Assembly (NCBI GenBank): GCA_023375785.1 | Contig: SZWC01000536.1 | Span: 140,948-204,947, forward strand | Direction: 5' to 3' | DNA length: 64,000 nucleotides | Source: Penium margaritaceum | Lineage: Eukaryota; Streptophyta; Zygnematophyceae; Desmidiales; Peniaceae | Part shown: one piece after another, positions 1 to 10,428 of the stretch | Numbering within the stretch: the stretch's first letter is position 1 | How the letters are laid out: every line of letters starts with the position of its first letter | Made by a program: the position numbers and the translations under genes | Notes under the pieces: model-generated | What the model was told of the DNA's origin: nothing | The model's database searches: none | Seen by the model: only the letters and a program-made list of their open reading frames with translations

Positions 1-420
1 ACGCCTCATTTGGCCAAGGGAGCATTGAGATACACTCTGTCAAAATTCACCCTCTAGCACACTCTCCTAGACTAGCGGGATGAGCGGCAGTCACCTTGTC
101 ACACAGGAGAATTATGTCTCACACAACCTGCACGGCCAACGACCATGGATTGCTCCTTCTTTGAAGTCTCCTGGAGGTGCTCCAGCTGGCTTTTCTCCTT
201 GAAGGCTGCTCTCAGCCGTCCTGGCCAACAATCTTGCCGCCTTTTGAGCCCAAAGCGCTCAGGTCGTCACTTGAATCCGACCCATGATCCCTAAACTTTG
301 GAAATCCATATCTCACTTAAACGGAATCCAAATTGAGTTCCACAAAGTGTGTTGAAACCTGTGAAACATCCTCTATGCAGCTGTCATGCCAGATGATTTT
401 TATCGAGCAACCTATTTCTG
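1..420. other. No recognisable gene
   Basis: I see no open frame with a recognisable domain here. A short stretch near 290-345 loosely resembles the sequence block shared by the Copia LTRs further right (about 24350, 33870, 49910 and 54620), so this may be old LTR-derived DNA. The resemblance is weak and no LTR boundary is visible. Confidence 0.4.
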
Positions 421-1320
421 TCACTTCCTGGTACCCTCATATCCATCACTCAAGACAGTAGCTTCCAAGGCCCACTCATGCTTCGACGCAAGGAGCATGT
501 AGCCAGGGACAGATCTGGGTTGGACGATCCCCGTAGCCAAGCCCAGTGCGTCCATGCCAGTGGGGAGAACAGGCGAGTGGGCAGACTGCACCGGAGGAGG
601 GAGTGCCAAGGTCGTGGAGTTGCTAGAGCAGTTTGGGAGGGCACTAAAGACGCCCATCCCGGACAAAGGGTGAGACAGGAGCAGGACCAGTGGGGATGTG
701 CGGAGGCGGGTCAGACTCCCAGATGGGAGAGGCTGCAGGTGAGGATACATCTAGAGGTGTGACCGGGCTGGATGGGACATTGAGAGATGAGGCAGACTGG
801 GCAGAGTCGGTGACCGGAGAGGACGGTACGTCAGAGGAGCTAGATGATACGTCAGAGGAAGAGGATGCGGATAAGGTAGGGATAGACCCGGACGACAAGG
901 AGTGCAACAAGGGTGAGAGCTGTAGTGCGGCAACACGGACTACCAGACTGGCAGGGCCGACTTCCCCCCTCAGCCGAGAGAGAGGGAGGAGGGAGGAGTC
1001 AGGGGACAGGCGACTCAGGTCCCGAAGGAAGACCGACTAAAAGAACAGAGCGCTGCAAGAATCAATGACACACTGAAACATAGGATCCCAAAAGTGCCAG
1101 GCTTTGGACTATGCAGAAACCCTGAGAAAGGTTCAGAGACGACCGCGAGGGGACAGTTTCCCATCATGCAGGTCCTATGGAAGCCAGATAGAAGCAATAC
1201 CATCCCAGACCCTAGCCAGACAAAGATAAGCTTTATGACCATGCCAACGCTCAAAGGGGGTGACGGTGTGGGGAAGGGGCCCACAGGGAACACGGTTCCA
1301 GACCCATATCATGTAGCACA
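421..1320 (-). pseudogene. Copia B integrase-to-RT linker, Ser/Pro-rich
   Basis: After the integrase core, the minus strand reads into a low-complexity region rich in serine, proline and valine, densest at about 644-910. A variable low-complexity linker of this kind separates integrase and RT in Copia polyproteins. The complementary strand gives acidic, Glu/Asp-rich frames that are only its antisense. The RT that should follow is not found. Domain assignment rests on position rather than on conserved residues. Confidence 0.5.
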
Positions 1321-2337
1321 TCACCTCAAAGGCAAAGAGTGGTGCCAGACCGGATTAGACAGAAGCGTGCGGACACCGTCGGCAAGCGTCCGGACGCCGT
1401 CGGCATGCGTCCGGTTCCAACATTCAGAGAAACCACTTTTTTGGGGTGTGTACGGAGCGGAAGTCTCCAGACACACCCTACAAGACTCGAAGAGGTGAGC
1501 GGTGGGACCAAGGAATTCACTGCCACGGTCACTACGGAAGACATCCAGTGATTGTTGATAGGCACGCTCAACGTGAACAAGCCATGACTCAATGACGGAA
1601 CAAACATCGGTCTTTTGACAAAGAGCGAAGACCCAAAAAAAGCAAGAAAATTCATCGGTGAGGCACAAGATGTAGCGACCAACGTCACCAAGGAGGTCAT
1701 GAGGCAACAAAAGCAAGAAAGTACCGCATGACCCAACGAAAGCAAGAAAATTCATCGGTGAGGCACAAGATGTAGCGACCAACGTCACCAAGGAGGTCAT
1801 GAGGCAACGACCCCATAATACCTCATGAACACGATCAAGGGGGTCTGAGGAGCAAGATTCAGAAGGAGAGAAAGGAGAGCAATGAGTTTTCTCCTGTGCA
1901 CAGTCAAGACAATCAGTAGGGCAAGGGCAAGGGAAGGTAGAGGGCGAGAGGCCAAGAGCATGCAAGAGACAAAGCATGCTATGAGTAGCATCGGTGTGGA
2001 AATGACCACAGCGATAATGCAAGAGACGGAAGAGGTCAGGAGCCAGAGAGGGTGTAACGTGAGCAAGAGCGACGCCAATGGCAGGAGCAGAGGGGGCATG
2101 CAAGGGAACACGATAGAGTTTGCCACACTTCATGCCATGGAGAACATCACGTTGAGAGGAATAAAGATAGACAGTGCCAATGCCACGACTAGCAGTGAAG
2201 TCCATACCTTGATCATCCAAGGACGGCAAAGACAGTAGGCTGAGTTCTAGTGAAGACACGTACAGAACGTCAGGCTGGTACACGACACCACTAAGTCCAA
2301 CAAAGCGCACAGCATTCAGACCCTGAACCGGCAGCAA
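1321..2337 (-). pseudogene. Copia B GAG-pre-integrase and integrase core
   Basis: A 338-codon open stretch. The first ~70 residues match the segment between protease and integrase (LYVSSLELSLLSLPSLDDQG), followed by a GAG-pre-integrase relic with LLHYRCGH and a CLDCAQ zinc-binding remnant. The integrase core follows, with the FRSDRGSEFLG block around the second catalytic Asp and the SAPYTPQKSGFSE block with the catalytic Glu. The integrase would insert cDNA into the chromosome. The core is interrupted by a 100-bp direct duplication (1641-1808), and the end has a repeated ADGVRTL unit, so it cannot be functional. It is shifted in frame relative to gag. Confidence 0.8.
1641..1808. repeat. 100-bp-period direct duplication inside integrase
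   Basis: Bases 1641-1708 recur identically at 1741-1808, a period of exactly 100 bp with 32 bp between the copies. The repeat lies in the integrase core of Copia B and duplicates a piece of its catalytic region. The perfect match in an otherwise decayed element implies a recent local event. Confidence 0.9.
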
Positions 2338-2411
2338 CTAAGCAAACCCAGTACAAAAAAACCGGAAAAAACCGGCTGAGACTAACGAGACAAACGATCA
2401 ACACACGGATG

Positions 2412-4208
2412 TCATGTGGTGGGGTGCCCTAGAGTCAAGGACCCAGAGGCCACTATACACACGCACGAGGGGTAACACAGTGGACGTCGTGATAGTGTCG
2501 ATGGAGGAGGCAAACGAGGCACAAAGGGAGAGACAACGAGGAAGAAAATCAGACTACCAATGCTCAATCCACGGGACAGATGCACACAAGGCACCCAAGA
2601 CGTGACCGGGAGGATCCCCACTATCAGTCTGACATGCAAGACAGTCTCGCTAGTGGTGTAGGACCCTCACCTCCCTGTTGCATGAAGGCGGATAAGCTGA
2701 AGGATTGACTGATCAAGGTTGCACTCCCGATTGCCACATTCACCATCAATAGACGCTGGTGGAGCTGGAGTAGACATGCCGGTGGATGGAGGGAACGAGG
2801 GTGGAGCGGTGTAGGCAGATGACGGGGGACCAGCATACACAGGGGCACCGTAAGGAGGTGGCCAGCCCCAGGGATAGGGGTCAGGCAACGGTGGAGAAGG
2901 CACACCAGAGATGGCATGAGCCTGAGCTGGGAGTGGGGTGAAGGAGTGCAATGGAACATTGGAGCAGGAGGGAAAGGATGCAGAGAAGGAGCTAGAGGTA
3001 CGAGCCTAGTAAGCGCGCATTGCCCGGGAAAGGTGGAGATCATCCAAAGGAGCTAGGCAAGTACGAACAGAATGCTCAATAGAGCCAGAATTCCAACACA
3101 CGAATGCACCTAGAACACCCAAAGAAGTATCAGAACCCTTGTCATTGCCCTTGCCATTCCCACGACCCAGGGAAGCGAGGGCAGAGGTAGTAGAGGATGA
3201 GGTAGAAGAGGTGGAGGCAGAGGAAGATACAACAGAGGAGCAAGGTGTAGCAACAGTGGTGAGCACAACAACACTTGTGACAACAGAGTGATGGAGATGT
3301 TTGTTTTGAAGACTAGTCCACCAAGCAGGAAGGCGCTTGGACGTGAAGTCCTAGAGGGCGCCAACCCTTGGCGGCATACTGGGCGGGACCGGCTGCAAGG
3401 CGAGGCGCTGTAGTTCATTAGTTTTGATTTCGCAAAGGAGGTCGGACAGTTCAGGATTGCGGCTGTTGGCCATGGTCAAAACGACAGAGAGCTGGTTAGG
3501 TACTACGTCGCCAAGCTTACAAAGGAGCTTGAGACCCCAAGCCCAATAGGCATCAGTGGTTTCATCAACACGCATGAGGATCGTGTTGAACTGGACCGTA
3601 AGCACGCTCTGAGTGACTTGGCTGGTAACAGTGGTCCGACAACGCAACATGGCATATGCGCCAATGGGGTCAGCAAGGCACTAGGCAACAAGGTCAGCAT
3701 TGAAGGTGCCAATATCATCAATTAGCAATCTAGGAGCAGCAGCAATGAGAGCGTGCACAGCACGTGCGGACTCAACAGCAAGTGGAGTAAAGGGAGAAAT
3801 AACGGGGGAGTAGTACTCCCACAACTGCTCTCCTTGAGCCCAGGCACTTAAGTGCACCTCCCAGGAGGAGAAGGCAAGCCCAGAGGTACGCGCAGGCAAT
3901 TGAGACAAGAAATCATGCTGGCGAGGCACAGGAAGAGGGGAAGCAGTAGCTGTGGTGCCAGTGTTCACAACAGTAGAAGTGCTAGATGTAGAAGGAGTAG
4001 CCGCTAGAAGAATGGGATTGGACCCATAAGGGGAAACATCAAACGCAGCGGGGAGGCGGCAAAGTACCATAACAGCTACTTCATCAACAAAAGCAGCACG
4101 GTTGTCCTCAGCAAGCTAAAGACGGTCCTCAGCCTCCTACTGAGCCTCACAAGTGAGGGCCAGCTGGCGCTGAAGAGCTGTAATGACTGACTCGTCGTCA
4201 CCAGGCAT
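2412..4208 (-). pseudogene. Copia B gag, with unreadable protease segment
   Basis: The minus-strand frame starts at an ATG at 4206-4208 (MPGDDESVITALQRQLAL, coiled-coil-like) and stays in one frame down to about 2412, broken by stops near 4137, 4119, 4076, 3681, 3351 and 3006. The middle carries a Copia-type capsid region (SSWEVHLSAWAQG). A zinc knuckle relic lies at 3057-3098 with its second Cys changed to Ser (CWNSG...H...C). A proline/glycine-rich stretch follows at 2667-2951. The protease DSG motif that should come next is not recognisable. Gag normally forms the virus-like particle around the RNA. Non-functional. Confidence 0.72.
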
Positions 4209-6378
4209 GGTGACGATGTGCGGGCTCTACGTGTCAGATTTCGGCAGAGTTTTCCTAGCCCCCGTGTGCGTGGGAAAAATGGGGTTGCCTGAGGCAAAGA
4301 GTCAGGATGGTGTAGGACAGCCCATCCCAAGTAAGACAGGACAAGCCACCGCATAGAAGGCAAGAGAAGGATGCAAGTAGGTACATCACGCAGCAAGGGA
4401 AGTCAAGAAGACGGGCTGCATAGAAAGGCAAGGAGAGGCAGAATTGGAGCTGTTGCGGCAGCAGATAAGATCGAGCTCGTTTCTTGTTCACCAGGAGGAA
4501 GCACGTTTGGGATGCCTGTTTGGGCCAGCGTGACGAACGCGACACCACAAAGAGGTGCACGCAACACGTTCCTGCGACGGCTGCCTATGTGCCTGCTATG
4601 ATTGGTGTTGACGTGCTACTACGAGAAGGTGTGCTGCTTCTGTTGAGTGTGCACTGAATAGACCCGTTGCGGATGTGGTTATCTTAGTAGGCCCTGCGGC
4701 TGCTGTTGTTGCAGTGAAATTTGGAGGCACTTGCAGCAATGCGTGCCGAAGTGCGTACAGGTGTGGCTTCAAGCCGTGCTTGAACCAAAAATTGCGACTG
4801 CTACAGCTGAGAATGGTGCTGCTGTGACTGCTGCTGTTGCTCAGGGTGCGGCTGCTGCGGATGCTTTGGCTGAAGAAGGTGTGGCAGAGAATGGTGCTGC
4901 TGCGGCTGTTCAGAATGCAGCTGCTATGGGTGGGGTAGCTACTCATAATGTGGCTGCTGATAGGCCAGGGTAGAGGCCAGTGATTCTAGCTGCTTTGGCT
5001 GCGACGGCCGTGCCTGTTGCGGGTGCAAAACTGCACCGACCTACGCGCCTAGGCAGGCGAGTGCAGCTGTTCAAACTGCGGCTGCTATGGGTGTAGCCAA
5101 AGCTGCTGCTGCGGGTACCTGGAAGCGCAAGCACCTGCACGTGTGCTTGCGGATGCTGCTGCTTAGGCTACTGTAGTGGATGCAGCAGCTGTACATCTGC
5201 AGATGGGGGTTGTCCTACGGGAGTGAACGAGAAGCACTCTCACGTGGATCCTCACGTAGTGCCTAATGCTGCCTGCCACAAGGTGGGGCAGACAGTGCAC
5301 TGTGGTGGGGACTGGAAGAGATCTGCCGGGCAGAAGCAAGAGCAGGAGCGGTGACAAAAGCAGAGGTGGCGACAAAGAACGGTCGCACAACAGGATCCCG
5401 TGGTCAACTCATGCGAGCGCCATGCACTTTCTTACCACAACTCTAGTGCCAGTAAGGAGAACATAATAGTGTGTGGGAGAAAGGTTGTGACTGCAGGTGG
5501 TGCTTAAGGCAAGGCAAGAGCAACACCATAGACGTGTGTCTAGAAAGCACATGTCTGAAGGGCAAAGTCATGAGTAAGAAAGTCGAGAGCTCAGTCACGC
5601 GATACAGAGTGGTTGGGTGCAGCAAGCAGCCAACGGGGTGACGAGCGGGCTGATGGCGAGCCCATCCTCACTCGCACCCACACCTAACGAGGTCTAAACC
5701 TGGACCTCAACTACGCAATATCCTGCATGCATGCAACCTGTCAAACTCGGGAGATCAACCCGGACATAAATCCCAGTCACACTAGGAATCCTAGTGACAA
5801 ATATTGATTAGGATCTGAAGGTCTGTGCTAGAGATCACTCTGATGCAAGCCCTGTGAGTATGGCTCTGGATGGTTTCCTTGTAAAAAATCACAATCCGGC
5901 ACCACGTGAGCGGTGACGTCAACGCCAGTGTCACTCCATCATCAATCACATGCGTCACTTTGGTGAGTGTGTAGCGAGGCTAAATGTCAAACGCATCTGT
6001 GGGACACAAACAAACAACGTGTAAGCTAGAAGATACAAATGACACTGATTACATCTTGAGGCTTTATTGAATGTGTACTGTGAATGTGGATTGAAAATCT
6101 GGAGGAGAACCATTCAAGATTGGACCAAGAGCAGGTCTCAATCCATCACAAAATGAAGGAGGCCAAAGGGTGGACCGGTGAAGGGGGAAACAAGTCACAG
6201 GAAATCATCCGTAAGGTCCAAGGTTCGACCCCGTGAAGCTACAACAAGGTGCACCTTTAGGCACGATTTGTCAATGTATCTAGGATCATTGAGGACCAAG
6301 AGTGATTCAAAGTTATGTCCCGACATGTTACCACATGGAATCTTACGTTCACCAAACCTCATTGTGGAGTTCTACCTA
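4209..6378. other. No recognisable gene between Copia B and gypsy G1
   Basis: The first ~400 bases probably hold the leader or LTR of Copia B (minus strand), but I could not find a matching second LTR. A GCT-rich imperfect repeat lies at 4620-5165. From 5166 to 6378 I see no domain-bearing frame, tRNA or clear repeat. The open frames here are short and lack recognisable composition. Confidence 0.5.
4620..5165 (+). repeat. Imperfect GCT/alanine-coding repeat
   Basis: The plus strand is dominated by gctgct and gctgcggctg units with irregular spacing and occasional gaatg-containing insertions. Translated, 4731-4973 gives an alanine-rich 80-residue frame (AAVTAAVAQGAAAADALAEE). Irregular units and lack of context suggest a decayed minisatellite rather than a gene, though the low-complexity tail of a lost gag or linker is possible. 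Confidence 0.5.
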
Positions 6379-6383
6379 ATACA
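6379..6383. repeat. Target site duplication of gypsy G1, left copy (ATACA)
   Basis: ATACA directly precedes the 5' LTR and is repeated exactly at 18758-18762 after the 3' LTR. Five base pairs is the usual size for LTR retrotransposon integration, so both element ends are intact. Confidence 0.92.
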
Positions 6384-6934
6384 TGTTACGTACTAGACGT
6401 ACACAAGTCCCTAATCTTTCTGAGTTGGCATTTTTGTCATTACACAGATAGTCCACTGCAAATCGAGACCTCAATCTTTACTCCAATGGTCAAGGGAAAC
6501 TCAGCCAACTGCCCTCGCCCTTTGACAAACCTTTTCGCATCTTCTGACAACTTTGACCACTTTTGAGAATACATGACAGAAGTTTCACAACCTTTCGGTC
6601 GACTTCTCAACACATGGAGAAATACATAGATTTACAAAGATGCACATTGAATCTTTGCCGTCAATCCTCAAATGCCCCCGATTTCCTCGCGGAGCTTCTT
6701 GAATCTGACCACTCACAACACGACTCCACACACGTCGCTTGACGATCGACCCAATGACTCCAACTATGCCTCATTCGTAACTCAACACTTGAATATATGT
6801 GTTCGATCATTTTGAAAGTTATTATCAAATTACACTTATTTCTTATTATATATTTCTCAAGTATCCCAAATTCCTAATCGTGTTTAGTCCCGCGATTCTA
6901 CCTGTTTTCCATGTACGCTTTGTTTGCCATAACA
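6384..6934 (+). repeat. Gypsy G1 5' LTR
   Basis: Begins TGTTACG and ends CATAACA. It aligns along its length with 18198-18757, including shared blocks around TCATTACACA and GACGATCGACCCAA. The LTR carries the promoter and polyadenylation signal of the element. No clean TATA box stands out. Confidence 0.92.
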
Positions 6935-6936
6935 CT

Positions 6937-6950
6937 TGGTATCAAAGGGC
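6937..6950 (+). promoter_or_regulatory. Gypsy G1 primer-binding site
   Basis: TGGTATCAAAGGGC begins 2 nt after the 5' LTR. The first eight bases match the complement of the 3' end of initiator methionine tRNA (TGGTATCAGAGC in plants). This is the conventional full-tRNA primer site, in contrast to the Copia elements in this window. Confidence 0.82.
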
Positions 6951-7102
6951 ATCGGTATTGGAGAGGCATCCGACTACTTTACCCATCTAGAGGACTACCT
7001 CACACAAGCCGTAAGCACATATTGCACGTCAAGACTTTGCAGAATTTATGACTAAGACGTGAAGAAAGCGAGCACACCCGACAAACAACAACCGGTCTTT
7101 GG

Positions 7103-7330
7103 CGATGACTTCGGCGATGGAGGAGCAGATTATGCCTGTGCACGCAAATCCTGAAATGGCGGCACATGCTAGCATGGCAGGCTATGCGGCAGCCTGATCC
7201 ACCCCTACGGCTGCGACGACCAACCCTATCATGGATCCAGTGGCGGTAAACCAGCCGCCCCTACCGATAGCCTGGACGACGAGAGAAGGAACGACAGGTG
7301 GCATCTGATGACAGGCGTGGATTAACGAGG
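7103..7330 (+). pseudogene. Gypsy G1 gag, N-terminal part
   Basis: A likely start at 7103 (MTSAMEEQIMPVHANPEMAA) opens an alanine/proline-rich gag N-terminus. Stops interrupt it near 7196 and 7308. The frame is cut at 7330 by the Copia A insertion and resumes at 13593 in the same frame once Copia A and one target duplicate are discounted, which confirms these are halves of one gene. Confidence 0.7.
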
Positions 7331-8017
7331 TGTCAACCGGCCTGAGGCAAACGGACTAGAAAACATGGCCAACACAATAGCACCTGCCGTCCGCTCCTAG
7401 CATTTCAGCTAGGAGAAGATATCACCCTCAGGATCACGGTTCCACACTGAGCAGTTCCTAGGCAATCACCTGTTAGCAAATGTGTCCACTTAACACTTGG
7501 TCACTTTCGCGCGAGGTGCTAGTCAATGACTAACTCCTAGGGCTTAGACTAACCAGTGTCTTCTTTATACTGTTCCTTAGTTGGACAACTCTGTGAGGAG
7601 CATCTAAGGCCAGATTGTGTAATTAGAATGAGGAATGAGCCTGGTACATATAGTCCTAGGCCTGGCTTCTAAGGTGTGTGGGTAGTGGCACTTTTGGGGT
7701 GGTCACTCCACACCACCTCACCAGTCCGCCAATTGGCGCATCCTCGACCGCCAAGTGGCGCACTCTCCTCATGCACGGAGAAATGTACAAGGAGCTTCCC
7801 CTGTGCTGGAAGGTCAAAAACCTCCTGCGCACATCAAGGCTCGATCACAGGACCTGTTGTCCCTAAGTTCAACATGCTATCCGTTGCGCTACACTTCTGG
7901 TGTCTCGCTTGGACTTGCACCACAAACAAGGTTTGGGGGACTTACTCCAAGGGAGCAAAGCATGCCCAACCTCTTCGTCGAGCCGTAGCAGTGGTCATGG
8001 GGCATAGAAGAACAACA
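7331..8017 (-). repeat. Copia A 3' LTR
   Basis: Matches 12896-13587 from end to end with scattered substitutions. A TATA-like CTTTATA (TATAAAG on the element strand) is present at 7564-7570 and is kept in the other LTR at 13128-13134. The purine-rich tract just upstream in element orientation (8018-8034, complement AAGGGAGAGAT) is the polypurine tract used to prime plus-strand DNA. Confidence 0.92.
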
Positions 8018-8115
8018 ATCTCTCCCTTACACCTTAGGCCACCTGCCGTGGTAGTTTTCTTCAGCATGAACCTGAAGGTCTAGGTTGTGTTTGTGCATGT
8101 CAATTTTCTTAGTCT

Positions 8116-9708
8116 TTAGTTCTCATCTCTTGCATCCACCATGCCGACTCCTCGAGCACCTGCAACATGCAAGTCACCGTCTAGCGGCTTTGTCAAGAAG
8201 TCCGCAAGCATTTTCTTGGTTGTGACGTGCTCCAGTTCCACAACATCCTTGGTGACAAGGTCACGTGAGTAGTGGTACCGATTATCGATGTGCTTTGTAC
8301 GCCGGGAGATCATGTCGTCCTCTGCCATAGCGATGGCACTTTAGTTGTTGATGCGGATGACGGTTGCTTCCTCTTCTGGTGCCTTGATCTCATCAAGCAA
8401 ACTGCGAAGTCACAGTGTTTCCTTTCACACTTTGGAGAGTGCAATGTACTCCGCCTCAATAGTAGAAAGCGAGACGCAATCCTGCTTCCTGCTTGCCCAC
8501 AAGACCGCACCACCGTTGAGAAGACAGACATACCCTGAGGTGGACTTCCTGTCATCAATCCGTCCTCCCCAGTCCGCGTTAGTGTAGCATGTCAGTTGCA
8601 GCAAGTCTGATCCTTCTAGTCCTCCAAACCGAAGTCCGACATGCCGAGTCTTTTTGAGGTAGCAAAAAATCCACTTCACTACTTGCCAATGTTCGGGCCC
8701 AGGGTTGGCCACGAACCTGCTCACCTGATCCACTGCATAAGCAATGTCAGGTTGCGTTCCCACCATCGCATACGTGAGGCTCCCAATGGCGGACTGGTAC
8801 GGAATGTTTTGCATCTCCCGCCGGTCTACCTCGTTGCTTGGTGACATGGAATAGGAGAGCTTGCAGTCGGAGGGCATGGGGGTGCTGACGGGCTTGGAGT
8901 CCTCCATGTTGTAGCTCTTCAAGACGTCCATGATGTACTCGGTCTGGTTGAGCTCGATGGTGCTTGCTTTGCGGTTGCGGTGAACAGCAATCCCGAGGTA
9001 GTACTTGAGAGGTCCCATGTCCTTCATCTTAAATCTGCTGGCCAAATTTTTCTTGAGGTCTGTGAGGGCCTCCTGCGAGGAAGAACACATGATAAGATCA
9101 TCCACGTACAACGCCACAAGTAGCAAGCCACGTTTGTCCTCCCGCACATAACCGCTGGGGTCATTCTTGCAATGTGCGAAGGAGATCTCAGCCATGAAGC
9201 TGTCCATCTCCTTGTACCAGATCCGTGGGGCCTGTTTCAGCCCGTACAACGCCTTCACCAGCCCGTACAACGCCTTACCCTTGGATGTTTTGACACCTAC
9301 CGGTACCTCCATTAGCACCTCGTTGTCGAGCTTCCCATAAAGGAAGGATTTCTTCACATCCATCTGGTGGATCTCAAGGTCTTTTGCGGCAGCGACAGCA
9401 AGCAGAGACCTGATGGAGGCAAACGTGACATCCGGTGCGAAGGTCTCATCGTATTCAGACCTTGCGCGCTGTGAGAATCCTTTCACCACGACCCTTGCCT
9501 TGTACTTGTCGATGCTATCATCTTGCTTCCGCTTCAACCTGAGCACCCACTTTGAGCCCACCACGTGAGCGTTAGCGGGTCTGTCCAACAGCACCCTTGT
9601 GCCATTTTCTTCGATGGACGCGAGCTCGCTGTCCACCGCCTCCTTCCACTTGGCCGCATCCGGCCTTGCCAGCGCCTCAGCCACAGTGAGCGGCTCTCCC
9701 TGAGCCAA
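8116..9708 (-). pseudogene. Copia A reverse transcriptase and RNase H
   Basis: A 427-codon open stretch (8425-9708), then one TAG at 8425-8427 and a further 70 codons in the same frame to 8116. RT landmarks: KWVLRLKRK near residue 54, catalytic Asp in HQMDVK (residue 117), YVDD at 201-204, YLGIAVHR after it. RNase H follows with CYTNADW, KSTSGY and EAEYIAL, ending in the RRTKHID...ADFLTKPL block. The enzyme would copy element RNA into DNA inside the particle. A 21-bp tandem duplication repeats KALYGLV (residues 145-157). CYTNADW has Asn where CYTDADY has Asp in the related copies. Confidence 0.92.
9239..9280. repeat. 21-bp tandem duplication in Copia A RT
   Basis: The unit containing CAGCCCGTACAACGCCTTCA occurs twice in tandem, adding seven codons (KALYGLV) just before the KQAPR motif. 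The reading frame is kept. It lies in a conserved RT segment, so it probably damages the enzyme. Confidence 0.85.
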
Positions 9709-9774
9709 ACAGGACCAGCTCAGTCCAGTCCAGCTTCCGGTGTCAGCGTCGTACTTTGGAGTTTGTTTTTGTTG

Positions 9775-10338
9775 TCATGTATTCCGACGTTGCATTGCTG
9801 GCGGATCTTTGCAATGCCATTGCTCCTGTGCTGTTGGCTGACCTGGAGTTAAGTTTTCCTCTTTTGAAGAGCCACTGGCCTCCGAGCTGGTCTCAAAGGC
9901 CTCGGACGTCTCCGACTCTGTGTCGGAGCTCGCCGCTGCATCAGCCTGCGTAGCCCCTCCCCCTACCACACCACTCTTCTTCACGGCCTGCCGCACTGGC
10001 ACCATTTGCCAGTTTTCAGGAGCTTGATCTCCTGACTCTAGCAGCAGCAACCACTCTCCCTGTTTTGGAGCTTCCGTGGGATCAAGCATCTCTTCCTTGC
10101 CTGGTTTCCTTTCGTCAAAGGTTACGTCCCGGCTGGTGATGAGTCTTCTTCCTGCCAGGTCCCACAAGCGGTACGTCTTGTGGGCCGTCTTATAGCCCAC
10201 CATAACGCACTTTTGCGCTCTTGCATCCAGCTTACCGGCACCCTCACCCGCCTGGACCTTTGCCCATGTGATGCAGCCAAAGACTTTCAGGTGTGATGCG
10301 TCCGGCTTCTTCCCTGACCAAACGTCTTGTGGAGTCAT
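9775..10338 (-). pseudogene. Copia A integrase C-terminus and linker
   Basis: In frame with both the integrase upstream and the RT downstream. The first part carries the Copia signature KVFGC...KLDARAQKCVMVGY...YRLWD...SRDVTFDE, which follows the integrase core. The rest is an acidic Ser/Thr/Glu-rich linker (ASSDTESETSEAFETSSEAS). It is separated from the integrase core by a stop at 10429-10431 and from RT by short non-open sequence. Confidence 0.88.
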
Positions 10339-10428
10339 CTGTTGCTTGCCCTTTTTCTTTCCGCGCCTGCCCAGGGCAACCGCAGGAGTCAGGTTGACGA
10401 GATAGCATGCCGTTCTTGTCGCTTCCGC

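Larger units (their letters stand above)
421..4208 (-). mobile_element. Copia relic B (truncated Ty1/copia retrotransposon)
   Basis: Read on the minus strand, the order is gag, an unreadable protease stretch, GAG-pre-integrase with integrase core, then a serine/proline-rich linker. Gag and integrase before RT is the Ty1/copia order. No RT, RNase H or LTR pair is visible, so the 3' half of pol is missing or lies left of the window. Many in-frame stops and at least one frameshift show it is an old, inactive copy. It is unlike the other Copia elements here in sequence and appears to belong to a separate lineage. Confidence 0.8.

Noticed and set aside
690-1040. Plus-strand acidic 116-codon frame
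   Set aside because: It is the antisense of the Ser/Pro-rich Copia B linker; its Glu/Asp richness mirrors that composition.
4731-4973. Alanine-rich 80-codon frame as a gene
   Set aside because: No start context, no conserved domain, and the composition follows directly from GCT repeats.
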